64,000 bases of DNA from Streptomyces longhuiensis. GTDB lineage: Bacteria > Actinomycetota > Actinomycetes > Streptomycetales > Streptomycetaceae. Positions 27,542 to 36,388 of the stretch are shown one piece after another; the first letter of the stretch is position 1; each line of letters begins with the position of its first letter. The stretch covers positions 2,925,501-2,989,500 of the forward strand of contig NZ_CP085173.1 of assembly GCF_020616555.1 (NCBI RefSeq). The letters are read 5' to 3'. The notes below the pieces were generated by a model, which saw only the letters and a list, made by a program, of their open reading frames with translations, made no database searches and was not told the origin of the DNA. A program made the translations under genes and the position numbers.

Positions 27542-29020
27542 ATGGACGAAGAGCAGAAGACAGGCGCGAGTGGCCTGTTCGACGCGGTGTACGGCGGTGA
27601 CGAGGACGCGGTGGTGCGGGCGCTGCGCGCGGGCGCCGCGGCGGACGAGCCGGACGACGAGGGCCGTACGGCGCTCTATCTGGCGTCGGTGAGCGACGAG
27701 CCGGGCATCGTACGGCTGCTGTTGTCGGCCGGGGCGGACCCGGACCGGCTGAGCAGTGGCACGGATCTGCCGCTGTGCGGGGCGGCGTGCGGCGGGCACA
27801 CGGAGGTCGTGCGGGCGCTGCTCGCGGCGGGCGCGCGGGTCGATCTGCGCGAGGAGTTCGGGTTCACGGCGATGGCGTGGGCGCTGCAGCGCGGGCACGA
27901 GCGGGTGGTGCGGGCGCTGCTCGACGGCGGTGCGGATCCGCAGCTGCCGGGTCCCGGCGGCGGTCTTCCGCTGGTCGCTGCGGCCCGGCGCGGGTCCACG
28001 GGGTGTGTGCGTGCGCTCGTCGAACACGGCGCGCGGGGGCGGACCGAGGCGCTTGCGGAGGCGCTGGCCTGGTGCGGTGTGGATGTGGCGGCGGTGCTGC
28101 GTACGGGACTTGAGCGGCCCGGGAGCGAGGCGGTGACGCAGCGGTTCGTGGAGGACGGCGGGGTGACCGTGGTCGTGGAGCTGCTCGACGAGGAGGGGCG
28201 GCCGCGGTCGGGCAACGACATGCAGACGGGGCACGCGGCGATCGCCACGCTCCTGGAGGCGGACCTGGGTGTCGTCACACCGGCCGCCGAGCTGGCGGAG
28301 CGTGCGCTGCGTCGCGGTGACCCGGACGACGACGACTGGACGGAGGCGGTGGCCGTGCTCCGGGCGCGTGGCGACGAGGAGACGTTCCTCGCGGCGGCCG
28401 CGTGGTGTGCGAGCGATGAGGCACCGCGGCGGGCCTTCGGGGCGGATGTGCTCGGGCAGTTGGGGCCGCGGGGCCGGTGCAGGGCCAGGTCGCTTCCGGT
28501 GCTGTGTGCCCTGGCCCGCACGGCCCGCGACACCGCCGGTCTGCGCTCGGCCGTCGTCGCGCTCGGTCATCTCGGGGATCCGGCGGCGCTGCCCGAGATC
28601 CTGCTGCACGTGCGGCATCCGGAGCCGCGGGTGCGCCGCGCGGTGGCGCTCGCCCTGACGGGTCTGGTGCCGGCCGGTCACGGCGAGGGCGTCGCGGCGC
28701 TGGTCGCGCTGACCCGCGACGCGGACGGAGATGTGCGCAACTGGGCCGCGGCGGCGCTCGCCGCGGCCCCCGCGGACACGGCGGAGGTGCGCGACGCGCT
28801 GGCCGCGCTCCTCGAGGACCCGGTCCCGGACGCCGCGGCGGAGGCGGCCCGCGGTCTGGCGCTGCGCCACGATCCGCGGGCCGTCGAGGCGCTCGCGCGG
28901 ATCCTCGCCTGCCAGGCGCCCGGCGGGTACGCGCACGACACGGCGCGGGACGCGATCCGCCATGTCCCCGACGCGCGGGTCAGGACCCGTCTGGAGTGGA
29001 CGCTCCCGCGATGTCGTTGA
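27542..29020 (+). CDS. Ankyrin-repeat and HEAT-repeat protein
   Basis: A 492-residue scaffold protein. Residues about 8-150 hold four ankyrin repeats (EGRTALYLASVSDEPGIVRL, LPLCGAACGGHTEVVRALLA and FTAMAWALQRGHERVVRALL are clear). The rest from about 290 is HEAT-like, with helical pairs such as LRSAVVALGHLGDPAALPEI, VRRAVALALTGLVPAG and AEAARGLALRHDPRAVEALA. Such proteins bind partners and have no catalytic activity of their own. No signal or membrane segment is seen. ATG 27542 follows GAGGGGCG at a long spacing. The 3' end overlaps the convergent kstD gene by 41 bases. Confidence 0.8.
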   Translation: MDEEQKTGASGLFDAVYGGDEDAVVRALRAGAAADEPDDEGRTALYLASVSDEPGIVRLLLSAGADPDRLSSGTDLPLCGAACGGHTEVVRALLAAGARVDLREEFGFTAMAWALQRGHERVVRALLDGGADPQLPGPGGGLPLVAAARRGSTGCVRALVEHGARGRTEALAEALAWCGVDVAAVLRTGLERPGSEAVTQRFVEDGGVTVVVELLDEEGRPRSGNDMQTGHAAIATLLEADLGVVTPAAELAERALRRGDPDDDDWTEAVAVLRARGDEETFLAAAAWCASDEAPRRAFGADVLGQLGPRGRCRARSLPVLCALARTARDTAGLRSAVVALGHLGDPAALPEILLHVRHPEPRVRRAVALALTGLVPAGHGEGVAALVALTRDADGDVRNWAAAALAAAPADTAEVRDALAALLEDPVPDAAAEAARGLALRHDPRAVEALARILACQAPGGYAHDTARDAIRHVPDARVRTRLEWTLPRCR

Positions 29021-30647
29021 CGGCGGCCCAGCTGAACGCCATGGCGGGCCCGATCGTGGCGCCGGGCCCCGGGTACGTCTCCCCCATGACGGCCGCCGAG
29101 CAGTTCCCGGAGGCGTAGAGCCCGGCGACGGGTGTGCCGTCCTCGCGCAGGACGCGGGCGTCCGCATCCGTGACGAGGCCGCCCTTGGTGCCGATGTCGC
29201 CGGGGTGGACGGGGACGGCGTAGAAGGGGCCCTTGTCGAGGGGGGCGAGGTTGGGGTTCTGGAGGGTCGGGTCGCCGTAGTAGCGGTCGTAGACGCTGTC
29301 GCCGCGTGCGAAGTCCTCGTCCTTCCCGGTGGCGGCGAAGCCGTTGAACCTCCTTATCGCAGATGGCAGTTGGGGCGTCTCGATGATCCGGGCCAGCTCC
29401 TCCACGGTGGCGGCCTCCTTCAGGAAGCCGCTCTCGCGCCACCGCTTCGGGAAGGCCTGGCCGGGGAAGAGGCCCGCGAAGATGTAGCGGGCCTTGGAGC
29501 GGGCGTCGAGGATCAGCCAGGACGGGACGGTCGTCGCGTCGGGGCGGTCGGCGGCGTACATGCGGTCCACGAACTCGTGGTACGGCGCGGCCTCGTTGGC
29601 GTACCGCTCCCCCGCCGCGTTCACGATCACCATGCCGGGGATGCCCCGGTCGGCGACGAGGAAGAACGGCTTCTCGCCCGGCGGGCACAGGGAGGGGGCG
29701 CCCCACACCTTGTCGAGGAGGTCGGTGGCGGCGCCGAGTTCCTCGCCCAGGCGCAGGGCGTCGCCGACCTGCCCCTCGGAGGAGTGGGTCCATGCGGTGT
29801 TCGTGGGCTGCGGCAGGTGCTTCTCGCGCAGGGCCTGGTCGTGGGAGAAACCGCCGGAGGCAAGGACGACGCCGCCGCGGGCCCGCACGACGTGTTCGGT
29901 CCCGTCGCGCAGGACGCGGACGCCGGTGACGCGGTCGCCCTCCACGACGAGGCCGGTCAGCGGTGTGGACAGCCACAGGTCGCCGCCGAGCCGCTCCAGG
30001 GAGAGCCGCATCCTGGCGATGAGCGCCTCGCCGAGCGAGAGCAGCTTGCGTCCGCGCAGCGCCGCGCCCACGGCCCGCGCCCCCACCCGCAGCGACCTGC
30101 GCTTGCCGGCCCAGGTGCGGGCGACCATGTTGAGGAAGCGGAAGTCGTACGACGTCATGGTCAGCCCGTACGTGGGCAGCCCCGCCCGGCGCAGGTCCCG
30201 GGCGAGCGGGCCGAGTTCCTTGAGGTCGACGACGCACGGCTCGGCCGAACGGCCCTGCGCCATGCCGCCGAGCGCCTCCGGGAAGTAGTCGGAGTAGCCG
30301 GGTGTGTACATGAAGCGGACGGCGGTGCGATCGTGGAACTCGCGCACCATGCGCGGCCCGTGCCGCAGATAGGCGTCCTTGCGGTCGCCCGGCACGCGGT
30401 CGCCGACGGTCGCGTCGAGGTAGGCGCGGGCCTTCTCGTACGTGTCACCGAGGCCGGCCGCGTCGAGGTGGAAGTTGCCCGGTACCCAGATCGCGCCGCC
30501 GGACAGGGCGGTGGAGCCGCCGTAGTGGTCGGTCTTCTCGACGATCAGGGCGGTCAGGCCGCGCAGGCGCGCGGTGATCGCGGCGGCGAACCCGGCGGCG
30601 CCGGAGCCGACGACCACCACGTCGTAACCGATCTCGGCGTCACTCAT
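28980..30647 (-). CDS. kstD: 3-Ketosteroid Delta1-dehydrogenase
   Basis: A 555-residue FAD flavoprotein that introduces the 1,2 double bond into ring A of 3-ketosteroids, needed with 9-alpha-hydroxylation for ring-B opening. The FAD motif is YDVVVVGSGAAGFAAAI, followed by VEKTDHYGGSTALSGG. The family stretches ALGGMAQGRSAEP and GETYPGPGATIGPAMAFSW are present, the latter close to the C-terminus as in KstD. A Delta4-(5-alpha)-dehydrogenase of the same family is the main alternative; the surrounding Ksh/Hsa genes favour KstD. ATG 30647 overlaps the hsaB stop by four bases. It is the last gene of the hsaA-hsaD-hsaC-hsaB-kstD operon. Confidence 0.9.
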   Translation of the reverse strand: MSDAEIGYDVVVVGSGAAGFAAAITARLRGLTALIVEKTDHYGGSTALSGGAIWVPGNFHLDAAGLGDTYEKARAYLDATVGDRVPGDRKDAYLRHGPRMVREFHDRTAVRFMYTPGYSDYFPEALGGMAQGRSAEPCVVDLKELGPLARDLRRAGLPTYGLTMTSYDFRFLNMVARTWAGKRRSLRVGARAVGAALRGRKLLSLGEALIARMRLSLERLGGDLWLSTPLTGLVVEGDRVTGVRVLRDGTEHVVRARGGVVLASGGFSHDQALREKHLPQPTNTAWTHSSEGQVGDALRLGEELGAATDLLDKVWGAPSLCPPGEKPFFLVADRGIPGMVIVNAAGERYANEAAPYHEFVDRMYAADRPDATTVPSWLILDARSKARYIFAGLFPGQAFPKRWRESGFLKEAATVEELARIIETPQLPSAIRRFNGFAATGKDEDFARGDSVYDRYYGDPTLQNPNLAPLDKGPFYAVPVHPGDIGTKGGLVTDADARVLREDGTPVAGLYASGNCSAAVMGETYPGPGATIGPAMAFSWAAVNDIAGASTPDGS

Positions 30648-31132
30648 GCGAACTCCCCGGTGGCGTAGGCGCTGCGGAAGTAGAGGAGGGGTTTGCCGCC
30701 GTCGCGTGCGGTCAGGCCGAGGACGCGGGCGGTGACGATCCAGTGGTCACCGGCCTCGTGGACGGCGTACAGCTCGCAGTCGACGGTGGCGAGGGCGCCG
30801 GCCACGCGGACCGCGCCGCCTCCGGCCGGCTCCCACCGCACGTCGCGGAACTTGTCGGGCCCGCTGCGGCCGACGGCGGCGCACACGGCGCGCTGGTCGT
30901 CGGCCAGGATCGAGACGCCGAACCGGCCCGCGCGCCGCACTTTGGGCCAGCTCGTCGACGACTTGGCGACGCACAGCAGTACGAGCGGCGGTTCGAGGGA
31001 GAGCGAGGCGAAGGACTGGCAGGCGAGGCCGACCGGTTCGCCGGTGTCCTCGTCGAGGGCGGCGACGACCGTGACGCCGGAGGCGAAGTGGCCCAGGACG
31101 TCGCGGAACGCGTCCGGGGTCAGCCGTTCCAC
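30644..31132 (-). CDS. hsaB: Flavin reductase of the HsaAB 3-HSA monooxygenase
   Basis: A 162-residue flavin reductase (FMN-binding split-barrel) that supplies reduced flavin to HsaA for 4-hydroxylation of 3-HSA. Family motifs are FASGVTVVAALDEDTGEPVG, LACQSFASLSLEPPLVLLCV and FGVSILADDQ, ending PLLYFRSAYA. GTG 31132 is the first start able to give a normal N-terminus (VERLTPDAFRDVLGHFASG) and lies inside the hsaC coding end, overlapping it by 13 bases. A second protein of this type is encoded at 61181-61732. The end overlaps kstD by four bases. Confidence 0.88.
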   Translation of the reverse strand: MERLTPDAFRDVLGHFASGVTVVAALDEDTGEPVGLACQSFASLSLEPPLVLLCVAKSSTSWPKVRRAGRFGVSILADDQRAVCAAVGRSGPDKFRDVRWEPAGGGAVRVAGALATVDCELYAVHEAGDHWIVTARVLGLTARDGGKPLLYFRSAYATGEFA

Positions 31133-32016
31133 CGGTGGCCCCAGAAGCTGTCGGAGGTGATCTCCTTCGTCACCCAGGTCGCTTTGTCGACGATGAGACC
31201 GTCCCAGCCGTACTCGACCTGGAAGCCGCCGGGGGCCTGCGCGTAGAACGACACCATGTGGTCGTTGGAGTGCCGGCCGAGGGTGGAGGCGATCGGGATG
31301 CCCGCCGCGTTCATGCGGTCCAGGCAGAAGCCGACGTCGTCGAGGCGCTCCAGCTCGACCATGAAGTGCACGATGCCGGGCGGGAGTTCGCCCGGGTACA
31401 GGCCGAGGCTGTGGTGGCGGGAGTTGGGGCTGAGGAAGTTCATCCAGTAGAAGTCCTGGCCCGGCTTCCCCGTGGGCACGGCGACGGGCGGCAGCTTCAT
31501 GCGGTCGCGGAGCTGGAAGCCGAGGAGGTTCTCGTAGAAGTCGAGGGTGGCTTCCATGTCGGGGGCCGGCATGACGACGTGGCCGAGGCCGAGGTGGTCG
31601 CCGGTGACGAAGCGGTTGCCGTAGGGCGCGGCGAGCGGCGTGTGGTCCTGGGCCTGGCCCCAGTAGATCTCCAGGGGGTTGCCGGCCGGGTCCTGACAGT
31701 GGACGAGGCCCTGTACGCGGCGGTCGGCGAGCGTGGCGTCGTCGGCGTGCTTGACGGCGACTCCGGCCGCTTCGAGTTCGGCGGCGGCCTCGGCGAGCGC
31801 TCGCGCGTTCGCGACCTCGAAGCCGGCGGACAGAAGGCGGTCGTGTTCGCCCGCCACGAAGGACAGGCGGCGGATGCGGTCGTCGATCCGGGCGTGCAGG
31901 ACGGTGTCCGTCGAGTCGGCGCCCTCCGTCATCCCGAGGATGTCGATGACGTAGGTGCGCCACTCGGCGAGCTTCGCGGTCTCGATGCGGAGGAAGCCCA
32001 GAGAGCGGATGTCCAT
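31120..32016 (-). CDS. hsaC: 3,4-DHSA extradiol dioxygenase
   Basis: A 298-residue type I extradiol dioxygenase cleaving the catecholic ring A of 3,4-DHSA (meta-cleavage). It has two vicinal-oxygen-chelate domains. The Fe(II) ligands are His146 (HLGLGHVVMP), His217 (PPGIVHFMVE) and Glu268 (GGFQVEYGWD), with the catalytic Tyr258 in MVSFYAQAP. Length and composition match HsaC/BphC enzymes. ATG 32016 lies 62 bases after hsaD, a gap filled with short direct repeats of TGGCTGG and GACCAGTGG type. A biphenyl-type substrate is excluded only by context. Confidence 0.92.
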   Translation of the reverse strand: MDIRSLGFLRIETAKLAEWRTYVIDILGMTEGADSTDTVLHARIDDRIRRLSFVAGEHDRLLSAGFEVANARALAEAAAELEAAGVAVKHADDATLADRRVQGLVHCQDPAGNPLEIYWGQAQDHTPLAAPYGNRFVTGDHLGLGHVVMPAPDMEATLDFYENLLGFQLRDRMKLPPVAVPTGKPGQDFYWMNFLSPNSRHHSLGLYPGELPPGIVHFMVELERLDDVGFCLDRMNAAGIPIASTLGRHSNDHMVSFYAQAPGGFQVEYGWDGLIVDKATWVTKEITSDSFWGHRWNG

Positions 32017-32078
32017 GGCTGCGGGCCTTTCGGTGGCTGGTGACCAGTGGCTGGCGACCAGTGGCTGGTAGCTGGTGA

Positions 32079-32960
32079 CTAGTGGCGGAAGAAGTCGATG
32101 GCGAGGCGGTTGAACTCGTCGAACCGCTCGGTCTGCGCCCAGTGGCCACAGTGCGGGAAGACGTGCAGGCGCGCGTCCGGGATGGTCTTGAGGGCGACCA
32201 GGGCGCCGTCGAGCGGGTTGACGCGGTCCTCGCGGCCCCAGGTGAGGAGCGTGGGGGCGGTGATGCGGTGGGCCTCGCGCCACAGCATCGTGTCGGCGGG
32301 CCACTTGGCGAAGGACGCCGCCATGCGGTCGTTGCCGAGCTTGGCCTCGGGGTCGGTGGCCTGCGCGTAGCGCTCCTCGACGAACGCGTCGGTGACGATC
32401 GAGGCGTCGTACGCGAGGGTGGTGAGGAAGTCCCGCATCATGGCGCGGGTCGGCTCGCCCGAGCCGTTGAACGCGAAGAGCTTCTTGATGCCTTCGGTCG
32501 GGTCGGGCGCGAACAGGTTGACGGAGATGCCGCCCGGGCCCATCAGGAGGAGCTTGCCGACCTTGTCCGGGTGGTCGAGGGCCATCCGGGTCGCGGTGCC
32601 GCCACCGAGGGAGTTGCCGACGAAGTGCGCCTGGGGGATGGCCAGTTCATCCATGAGGGCGGCCACCGCGTCGGCGGCGTAGGAGAAGAAGTCCTTGGTG
32701 AGCTCGGGCTTGTCGGAGGCGCCGTAGCAGGGCTGATCGATCAGGAGGGTACGGAAGTGCCCGGCGAACACGGGCAGGTTGCGGCCGAAGTTGGACCAGC
32801 CGGAGGCGCCGGGGCCACCGCCGTGCAGCATGATCACGACGGGGGCGTCCGGGGCTCCGGGGCCCGCCTCGTGGTAGTGGAGGGTGAGGCCCGCGGCTTT
32901 GCCGGTCCGCGACGTCCCCTCGTGGGTGAGGGAGTTCACCGTATCGGTAGAGGTGCTCAC
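32079..32960 (-). CDS. hsaD: 4,9-DSHA meta-cleavage product hydrolase
   Basis: A 293-residue alpha/beta hydrolase splitting the ring-A meta-cleavage product 4,9-DSHA into HIP (3aH-4-(3'-propanoate)-7a-methylhexahydro-1,5-indanedione) and 2-hydroxyhexa-2,4-dienoate. The oxyanion region is MLHGGGPGASGWSNFGRN, the nucleophile is Ser117 in FVGNSLGGGTA, the acid Asp245 in TWGREDRVNP and the base His273 in PHCGHWAQTERF. These are hallmarks of the carbon-carbon hydrolase group (BphD/HsaD). GTG 32960 overlaps the hsaA stop by four bases. Confidence 0.93.
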   Translation of the reverse strand: MSTSTDTVNSLTHEGTSRTGKAAGLTLHYHEAGPGAPDAPVVIMLHGGGPGASGWSNFGRNLPVFAGHFRTLLIDQPCYGASDKPELTKDFFSYAADAVAALMDELAIPQAHFVGNSLGGGTATRMALDHPDKVGKLLLMGPGGISVNLFAPDPTEGIKKLFAFNGSGEPTRAMMRDFLTTLAYDASIVTDAFVEERYAQATDPEAKLGNDRMAASFAKWPADTMLWREAHRITAPTLLTWGREDRVNPLDGALVALKTIPDARLHVFPHCGHWAQTERFDEFNRLAIDFFRH

Positions 32961-34141
32961 AGCATCGTGTCCTGGATGTCGAGGCCGAGGGCGCTCTGGC
33001 CGGAGAGGAGGAGGGCGCGCTCGGGGTCGTTGGCGGCGTGGCCGCGGCCGGTGTGGACGTCGCGCCAGGCGCGCTGCACCGGATTGGGGCCCGTGCGCAT
33101 GGCGCCGCCGCCCGCGTTCTCCATGAGCAGGTCGACGGCGGCGACGGCGCGCTCGGTGGCGAGGACCTGGTCGCGGCGGGCGCGGGCGCGCAGCGGCATC
33201 GGGAGTTCCTCGCCGCGCTCGGCGCAGGCGTACAACTCGGCTATGTTGCGCTGGAGTTGAAGGCCCGCGGCGTCGATGTCGGAGGCGGCCCGGGCGATGC
33301 GGACCTGCGCGAACGGGTCCTCGGCGACCTGCTGGCCGTAGGAGACGCGGAAGCGCTTGCGGGTGGCCTCGATGTACGCGTCGAGGGCGCCCTCGGCGAT
33401 GCCGACGACGGGGGTGGAGATGGTGGTGGTGAAGACGGCGGCGTACGGGAGGCGGTAGAGCGGCTCCGGGTTGACCGCGTGGCCCGGCACGTTCAGGGCC
33501 GTGACGGGGCCGAAGCTGAGGGCGCGGTGCTCGGGCACGAACACGTCGTCGCACACGACGTTGTTGGAGCCGGTGCCGCGCAGACCGACGGTGTCCCACA
33601 CGTCGTCGATGCGGTACTCGGCGCGCGGCACGAGGAACGTCCGCATGTCGACGGGCCGGCCGTCCGCGTCCAGGACGAGGCCGCCGAGCAGCGCCCAGTC
33701 CGCGTGGTCGCAGCCGGAGGAGAAGCTCCAGGAGCCGCTGATGCGGAAGCCGCCGTCGACGGGCGTGACCTTGCCGGTCGGGGCGTACGAGGAGCAGATC
33801 CGGGTCGACGGGTCGGTGCCCCACACCTCTTCCTGGGCGCGCGGGTCGTAGAGCGCGACGTGCCAGGGATGGACGCCGACGACGGACGCGACCCAGCCGG
33901 TGGAGCCACAGGCGCGGGCGATCTCGCGGACGGCGGCGTAGAAGACGGCCGGGTCGGCGGCGAATCCGCCGTGGGCCCGGGGCTGGAGGAGCCGGAAGAA
34001 GCCGGTCTGCTCCAGGTCCTTGATCGACGTGTCGGGCACCTTGCGCAGCGCCTCCGCCTCGGCGGCGCGTTCGCGCAGCGCCGGCGCGAGGGCGCGGACC
34101 GCTTCGAGTACGGCGGCTGCGGTGGCCGGGGATTCGCTCAT
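32957..34141 (-). CDS. hsaA: 3-HSA hydroxylase, oxygenase component
   Basis: A 394-residue flavin-dependent monooxygenase with an acyl-CoA dehydrogenase fold, hydroxylating the aromatised ring A of 3-HSA with flavin from HsaB. Recognisable segments are GFFRLLQPRAHGGFAADPAV, ARACGSTGWVASVVGVHPWH, WSFSSGCDHADWALLGGLV, VWDTVGLRGTGSNNVV and MENAGGGAMRTGPNPVQRAW, all HsaA-like. ATG 34141 follows AGGAGAGGG. It is the first gene of the five-gene steroid operon, with a perfect palindrome 72-96 bases upstream that is the probable operator. Confidence 0.93.
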   Translation of the reverse strand: MSESPATAAAVLEAVRALAPALRERAAEAEALRKVPDTSIKDLEQTGFFRLLQPRAHGGFAADPAVFYAAVREIARACGSTGWVASVVGVHPWHVALYDPRAQEEVWGTDPSTRICSSYAPTGKVTPVDGGFRISGSWSFSSGCDHADWALLGGLVLDADGRPVDMRTFLVPRAEYRIDDVWDTVGLRGTGSNNVVCDDVFVPEHRALSFGPVTALNVPGHAVNPEPLYRLPYAAVFTTTISTPVVGIAEGALDAYIEATRKRFRVSYGQQVAEDPFAQVRIARAASDIDAAGLQLQRNIAELYACAERGEELPMPLRARARRDQVLATERAVAAVDLLMENAGGGAMRTGPNPVQRAWRDVHTGRGHAANDPERALLLSGQSALGLDIQDTML

Positions 34142-34212
34142 GCGGGGGCCCTCTCCTGGATGCGGGTTCGAGTGGCTGGACCGTACGCCCGCCTCCCGCG
34201 GGCCGAGAACGG

Positions 34213-34237
34213 GTGGTTCCCGCTGAGCGGGAACCAC
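34213..34237. promoter_or_regulatory. Palindromic operator of the hsaA operon (candidate IclR site)
   Basis: A perfect inverted repeat of 11-bp arms with core TTCCCGCTGAGCGGGAA (34217-34233). The same core, with C at the centre, occurs at 41613-41629 ahead of the hsaE-kshB operon. The only local regulator lying between the two operons is the IclR protein at 35393. It lies between hsaA and the divergent HAD gene. Confidence 0.75.
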
Positions 34238-34355
34238 GGCGGGTTCCCCGGCCGTCGCCCGTGGGCTGCGTGGATGGCGCACCCCGTTCACCGGCCTGTC
34301 ATGCGGGGCGACCGTAATGAGAGGGTCGGCCTGTCCCTTCGGCTTCTGGAGCACT

Positions 34356-35063
34356 GTGAACACCCCTCGCGCCCACGCCGGCGCGCCCACCCGCGCGCTG
34401 CCCGTCGAACCCTCCGCCCTCCAGGCGGTGCTCTTCGACATGGACGGCACACTCGTCGACACCGAGGACATGTGGCTCGAGGTCGTCGAGGCCGTGTCCG
34501 AGCGGCACGGACGTCCCTTGGACGAGGAGGGCCGCGCCGCGGCGCTCGGACGCTCGGTCGAGGACACGGCGGACCTGCTGTACGAGTCCCTGGGCGCGCC
34601 CCGCGAGGACCTCGCGGAGGAACTGGGCAGGGGCTTCACCGCCCGGATCGCCGAGGGCGCGCCGCCGCGGCCGGGCGCCCTCGGGCTGCTGGCCGCGCTG
34701 CGCGCGGCCGGGGTCCCGACGGCCCTGGTGTCGGCGTCGCCGCGCGCGGTGGTGCGCCGGATCGCCGAGTCCCTGGACGGGCATGTCTTCGACGCGGTGT
34801 ACGGGGCCGAGGACACGCCGCGCACCAAGCCGGCGCCGGACCCGTATCTCGCGGCGGCGGCGGCCCTCGGCGTGGAGCCCGCGCGGTGCGTCGCGGTGGA
34901 GGACACCCCGACGGGAGTGGCCTCGGCGGAGGCGGCGGGGTGCGCGGTCCTCGCGGTCCCGTCGGTGCGGCCGATCGCCCCGGCCCCGGGCCGCACGGTC
35001 GTCGCCGATCTCAGGCGGGCGGATGTGGGGCTGCTGCGGTCCCTCGTGGCGGGGGCCGCGTGA
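34356..35063 (+). CDS. HAD-superfamily phosphatase / phosphomutase-like hydrolase
   Basis: A 235-residue HAD hydrolase of subfamily IA. The nucleophile motif is VLFDMDGTLVDTED, motif II TALVSASPRAVV, motif III Lys in PRTKPAPDPYLAAAAALGV, and motif IV VAVEDTPTGVASAEAAG. It is similar to beta-phosphoglucomutase and small phosphatases; the substrate is not predictable. GTG 34356 follows GGAG with a short spacing. It is transcribed away from the hsaA operon, and the operator palindrome between them could affect both, although the gene has no evident steroid role. Confidence 0.82.
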   Translation: MNTPRAHAGAPTRALPVEPSALQAVLFDMDGTLVDTEDMWLEVVEAVSERHGRPLDEEGRAAALGRSVEDTADLLYESLGAPREDLAEELGRGFTARIAEGAPPRPGALGLLAALRAAGVPTALVSASPRAVVRRIAESLDGHVFDAVYGAEDTPRTKPAPDPYLAAAAALGVEPARCVAVEDTPTGVASAEAAGCAVLAVPSVRPIAPAPGRTVVADLRRADVGLLRSLVAGAA

Positions 35064-35103
35064 CGACGTCGGGCGTGGGGCAGCGGGGCGGCGCGACGGC
35101 AGC

Positions 35104-35266
35104 AGGCGGGCCGAAGCGCGTGAGGTGACTACGCCAGGCGCGCCGAAGCGAGCGAGGCGTTGACGACCGGCGCGCCGAAGCGCGTGGGGTGACGACGCCA
35201 GGTGCGTCGAAGCGAGGGAGGTGTTGACGACCGGCGCGCCGAAGCGAGCGGCGCGACGGCAAAGGT
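35104..35266. repeat. 32-bp tandem repeat, five units, alternating subtypes
   Basis: The core CCGAAGCG (TCGAAGCG once) occurs at 35111, 35143, 35175, 35207 and 35239, an exact 32-base period. Units 1 and 3 share GCGTG-GGTGAC-ACGCCAGG and units 2 and 4 share AGCGAGGGAGG-TGTTGACGACCGG-type sequence, so the array looks like a 64-bp higher-order repeat. It fills most of the 329-base gap between the HAD gene and the IclR gene. The remaining 120 bases before the IclR gene should hold its promoter; nothing certain is seen there. Confidence 0.88.
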
Positions 35267-35392
35267 ATGCCGAACCGAAATACATAGCTCCCGGCTCTTC
35301 CCCTGGGCCGAGGGCGCATGGCAAGGTCGGCGCGAGGTCGTCAACGCGCCCGCAATGTCGCGGATGCGCCCTGTTGTCCTGGGGGTTCAGCC

Positions 35393-36262
35393 ATGCCCGA
35401 GCAGACCGGGATCGTCGGGGGCGCCGCGCCCTCGCTCCTGGAGAAGGCCGCGAAGGTGCTCGGCGCCTTCGACGGCGCACAGCCGCGTCTCTCCCTCACC
35501 GAGGTGATCCGGCGCTCCGGGATCCCCCGGTCCTCCGCCCACCGCATCCTCGACCAACTGGTACGGCTCGGCTGGCTCGACCGGGAGGGCCGGGACTACC
35601 GGATGGGCATGGGGATGCTCGAACTGGGCGCGCTCGCCGCCCACCACAACCGGCTGCGCCGGACGGCGCTCCCCCGGCTGCACGCGCTGCACGAGTCGAC
35701 CGGGCACCTGGTGCACCTGTACGTCCTCGACGGCGCCGAAGTGGTCTGCCTGGAGCGGATCGGCGGCCTGCACGACACGTCGGTGCCCTCGCGGGTCGGC
35801 GGCCGCATGCCCGCGTACTGCACGGCAGCCGGCAAGGCGGTTCTCGCGTTCAGCGACCCGGCCACCGTCGAGGGCGTCCTCGCGCACGGGCTGCGCCCCC
35901 GCACGCCGCGCACCCTCACGCATCCGACCGCGCTGCGCTCCGCGCTCGCCGCGGCCCGCGACCGGGGTGTCGCCTTCGACCACGAGGAGAGCCACCGCGA
36001 CGTCGTCTGCGTCGCGGCCCCGCTGCGCGGCGCGGGCCGGGCCGTCGCCGCGATCTCCCTGTCCGGCAAGGGCCTGACGGCCCAGCGCGACCTGGAACGC
36101 CTCGCGCCCGCCGTGCTCGCCTGCGCCCGCTCGGTCTGGCGCGACCTGTACGGGCCCGGCCGCGCGACCCGTTCGGCGCCGCCGCCGAGCTGCGCGCCGG
36201 GCGTCTCCGAGCAGGCGATGGACAACATGATGGGGTGGCTGCGGACGAGTGAGTGGATGTAG
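35393..36262 (+). CDS. IclR-family transcriptional regulator of steroid genes (inferred target)
   Basis: A 289-residue IclR regulator. The N-terminal winged helix has KVLGAFDGAQPRLSLTEVIR and SGIPRSSAHRILDQLVRLGW, and the C-terminal effector-binding domain has GHLVHLYVLDGAEVVCLERI, MPAYCTAAGKAVLAFS and FDHEESHRDVVCVAAPLRG. The last 30 residues are a family-atypical tail. ATG 35393 has a GGGGG element upstream. It lies between two divergently placed steroid operons that share a 17-bp palindrome, so it is the likely regulator of both. In mycobacteria the equivalent genes are under TetR-type KstR, which is not seen here. The effector is probably a steroid or seco-steroid intermediate; that is inference. 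Confidence 0.88.
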   Translation: MPEQTGIVGGAAPSLLEKAAKVLGAFDGAQPRLSLTEVIRRSGIPRSSAHRILDQLVRLGWLDREGRDYRMGMGMLELGALAAHHNRLRRTALPRLHALHESTGHLVHLYVLDGAEVVCLERIGGLHDTSVPSRVGGRMPAYCTAAGKAVLAFSDPATVEGVLAHGLRPRTPRTLTHPTALRSALAAARDRGVAFDHEESHRDVVCVAAPLRGAGRAVAAISLSGKGLTAQRDLERLAPAVLACARSVWRDLYGPGRATRSAPPPSCAPGVSEQAMDNMMGWLRTSEWM

Positions 36263-36323
36263 CGGATGCAGCGGGTAAGCGGATGCAGCGGGTGAGTGGA
36301 TTCGGCGGGCCGGGTCTGCTTCC

Positions 36324-36364
36324 GAGGCACCCGGCCCGTTCCACCCGCGCGGGCCGGGTGCCTC
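36324..36364. terminator. Bidirectional hairpin terminator between the IclR gene and kshB
   Basis: Perfect 15-bp stem GAGGCACCCGGCCCG / CGGGCCGGGTGCCTC with an 11-base loop between two convergent genes. Just before it, the sequence GCGGATGCAGCGGGT is repeated in tandem at about 36262-36296. Confidence 0.88.
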
Positions 36365-36388
36365 AGGGGCGGACCCGGCCCGCGCGCC

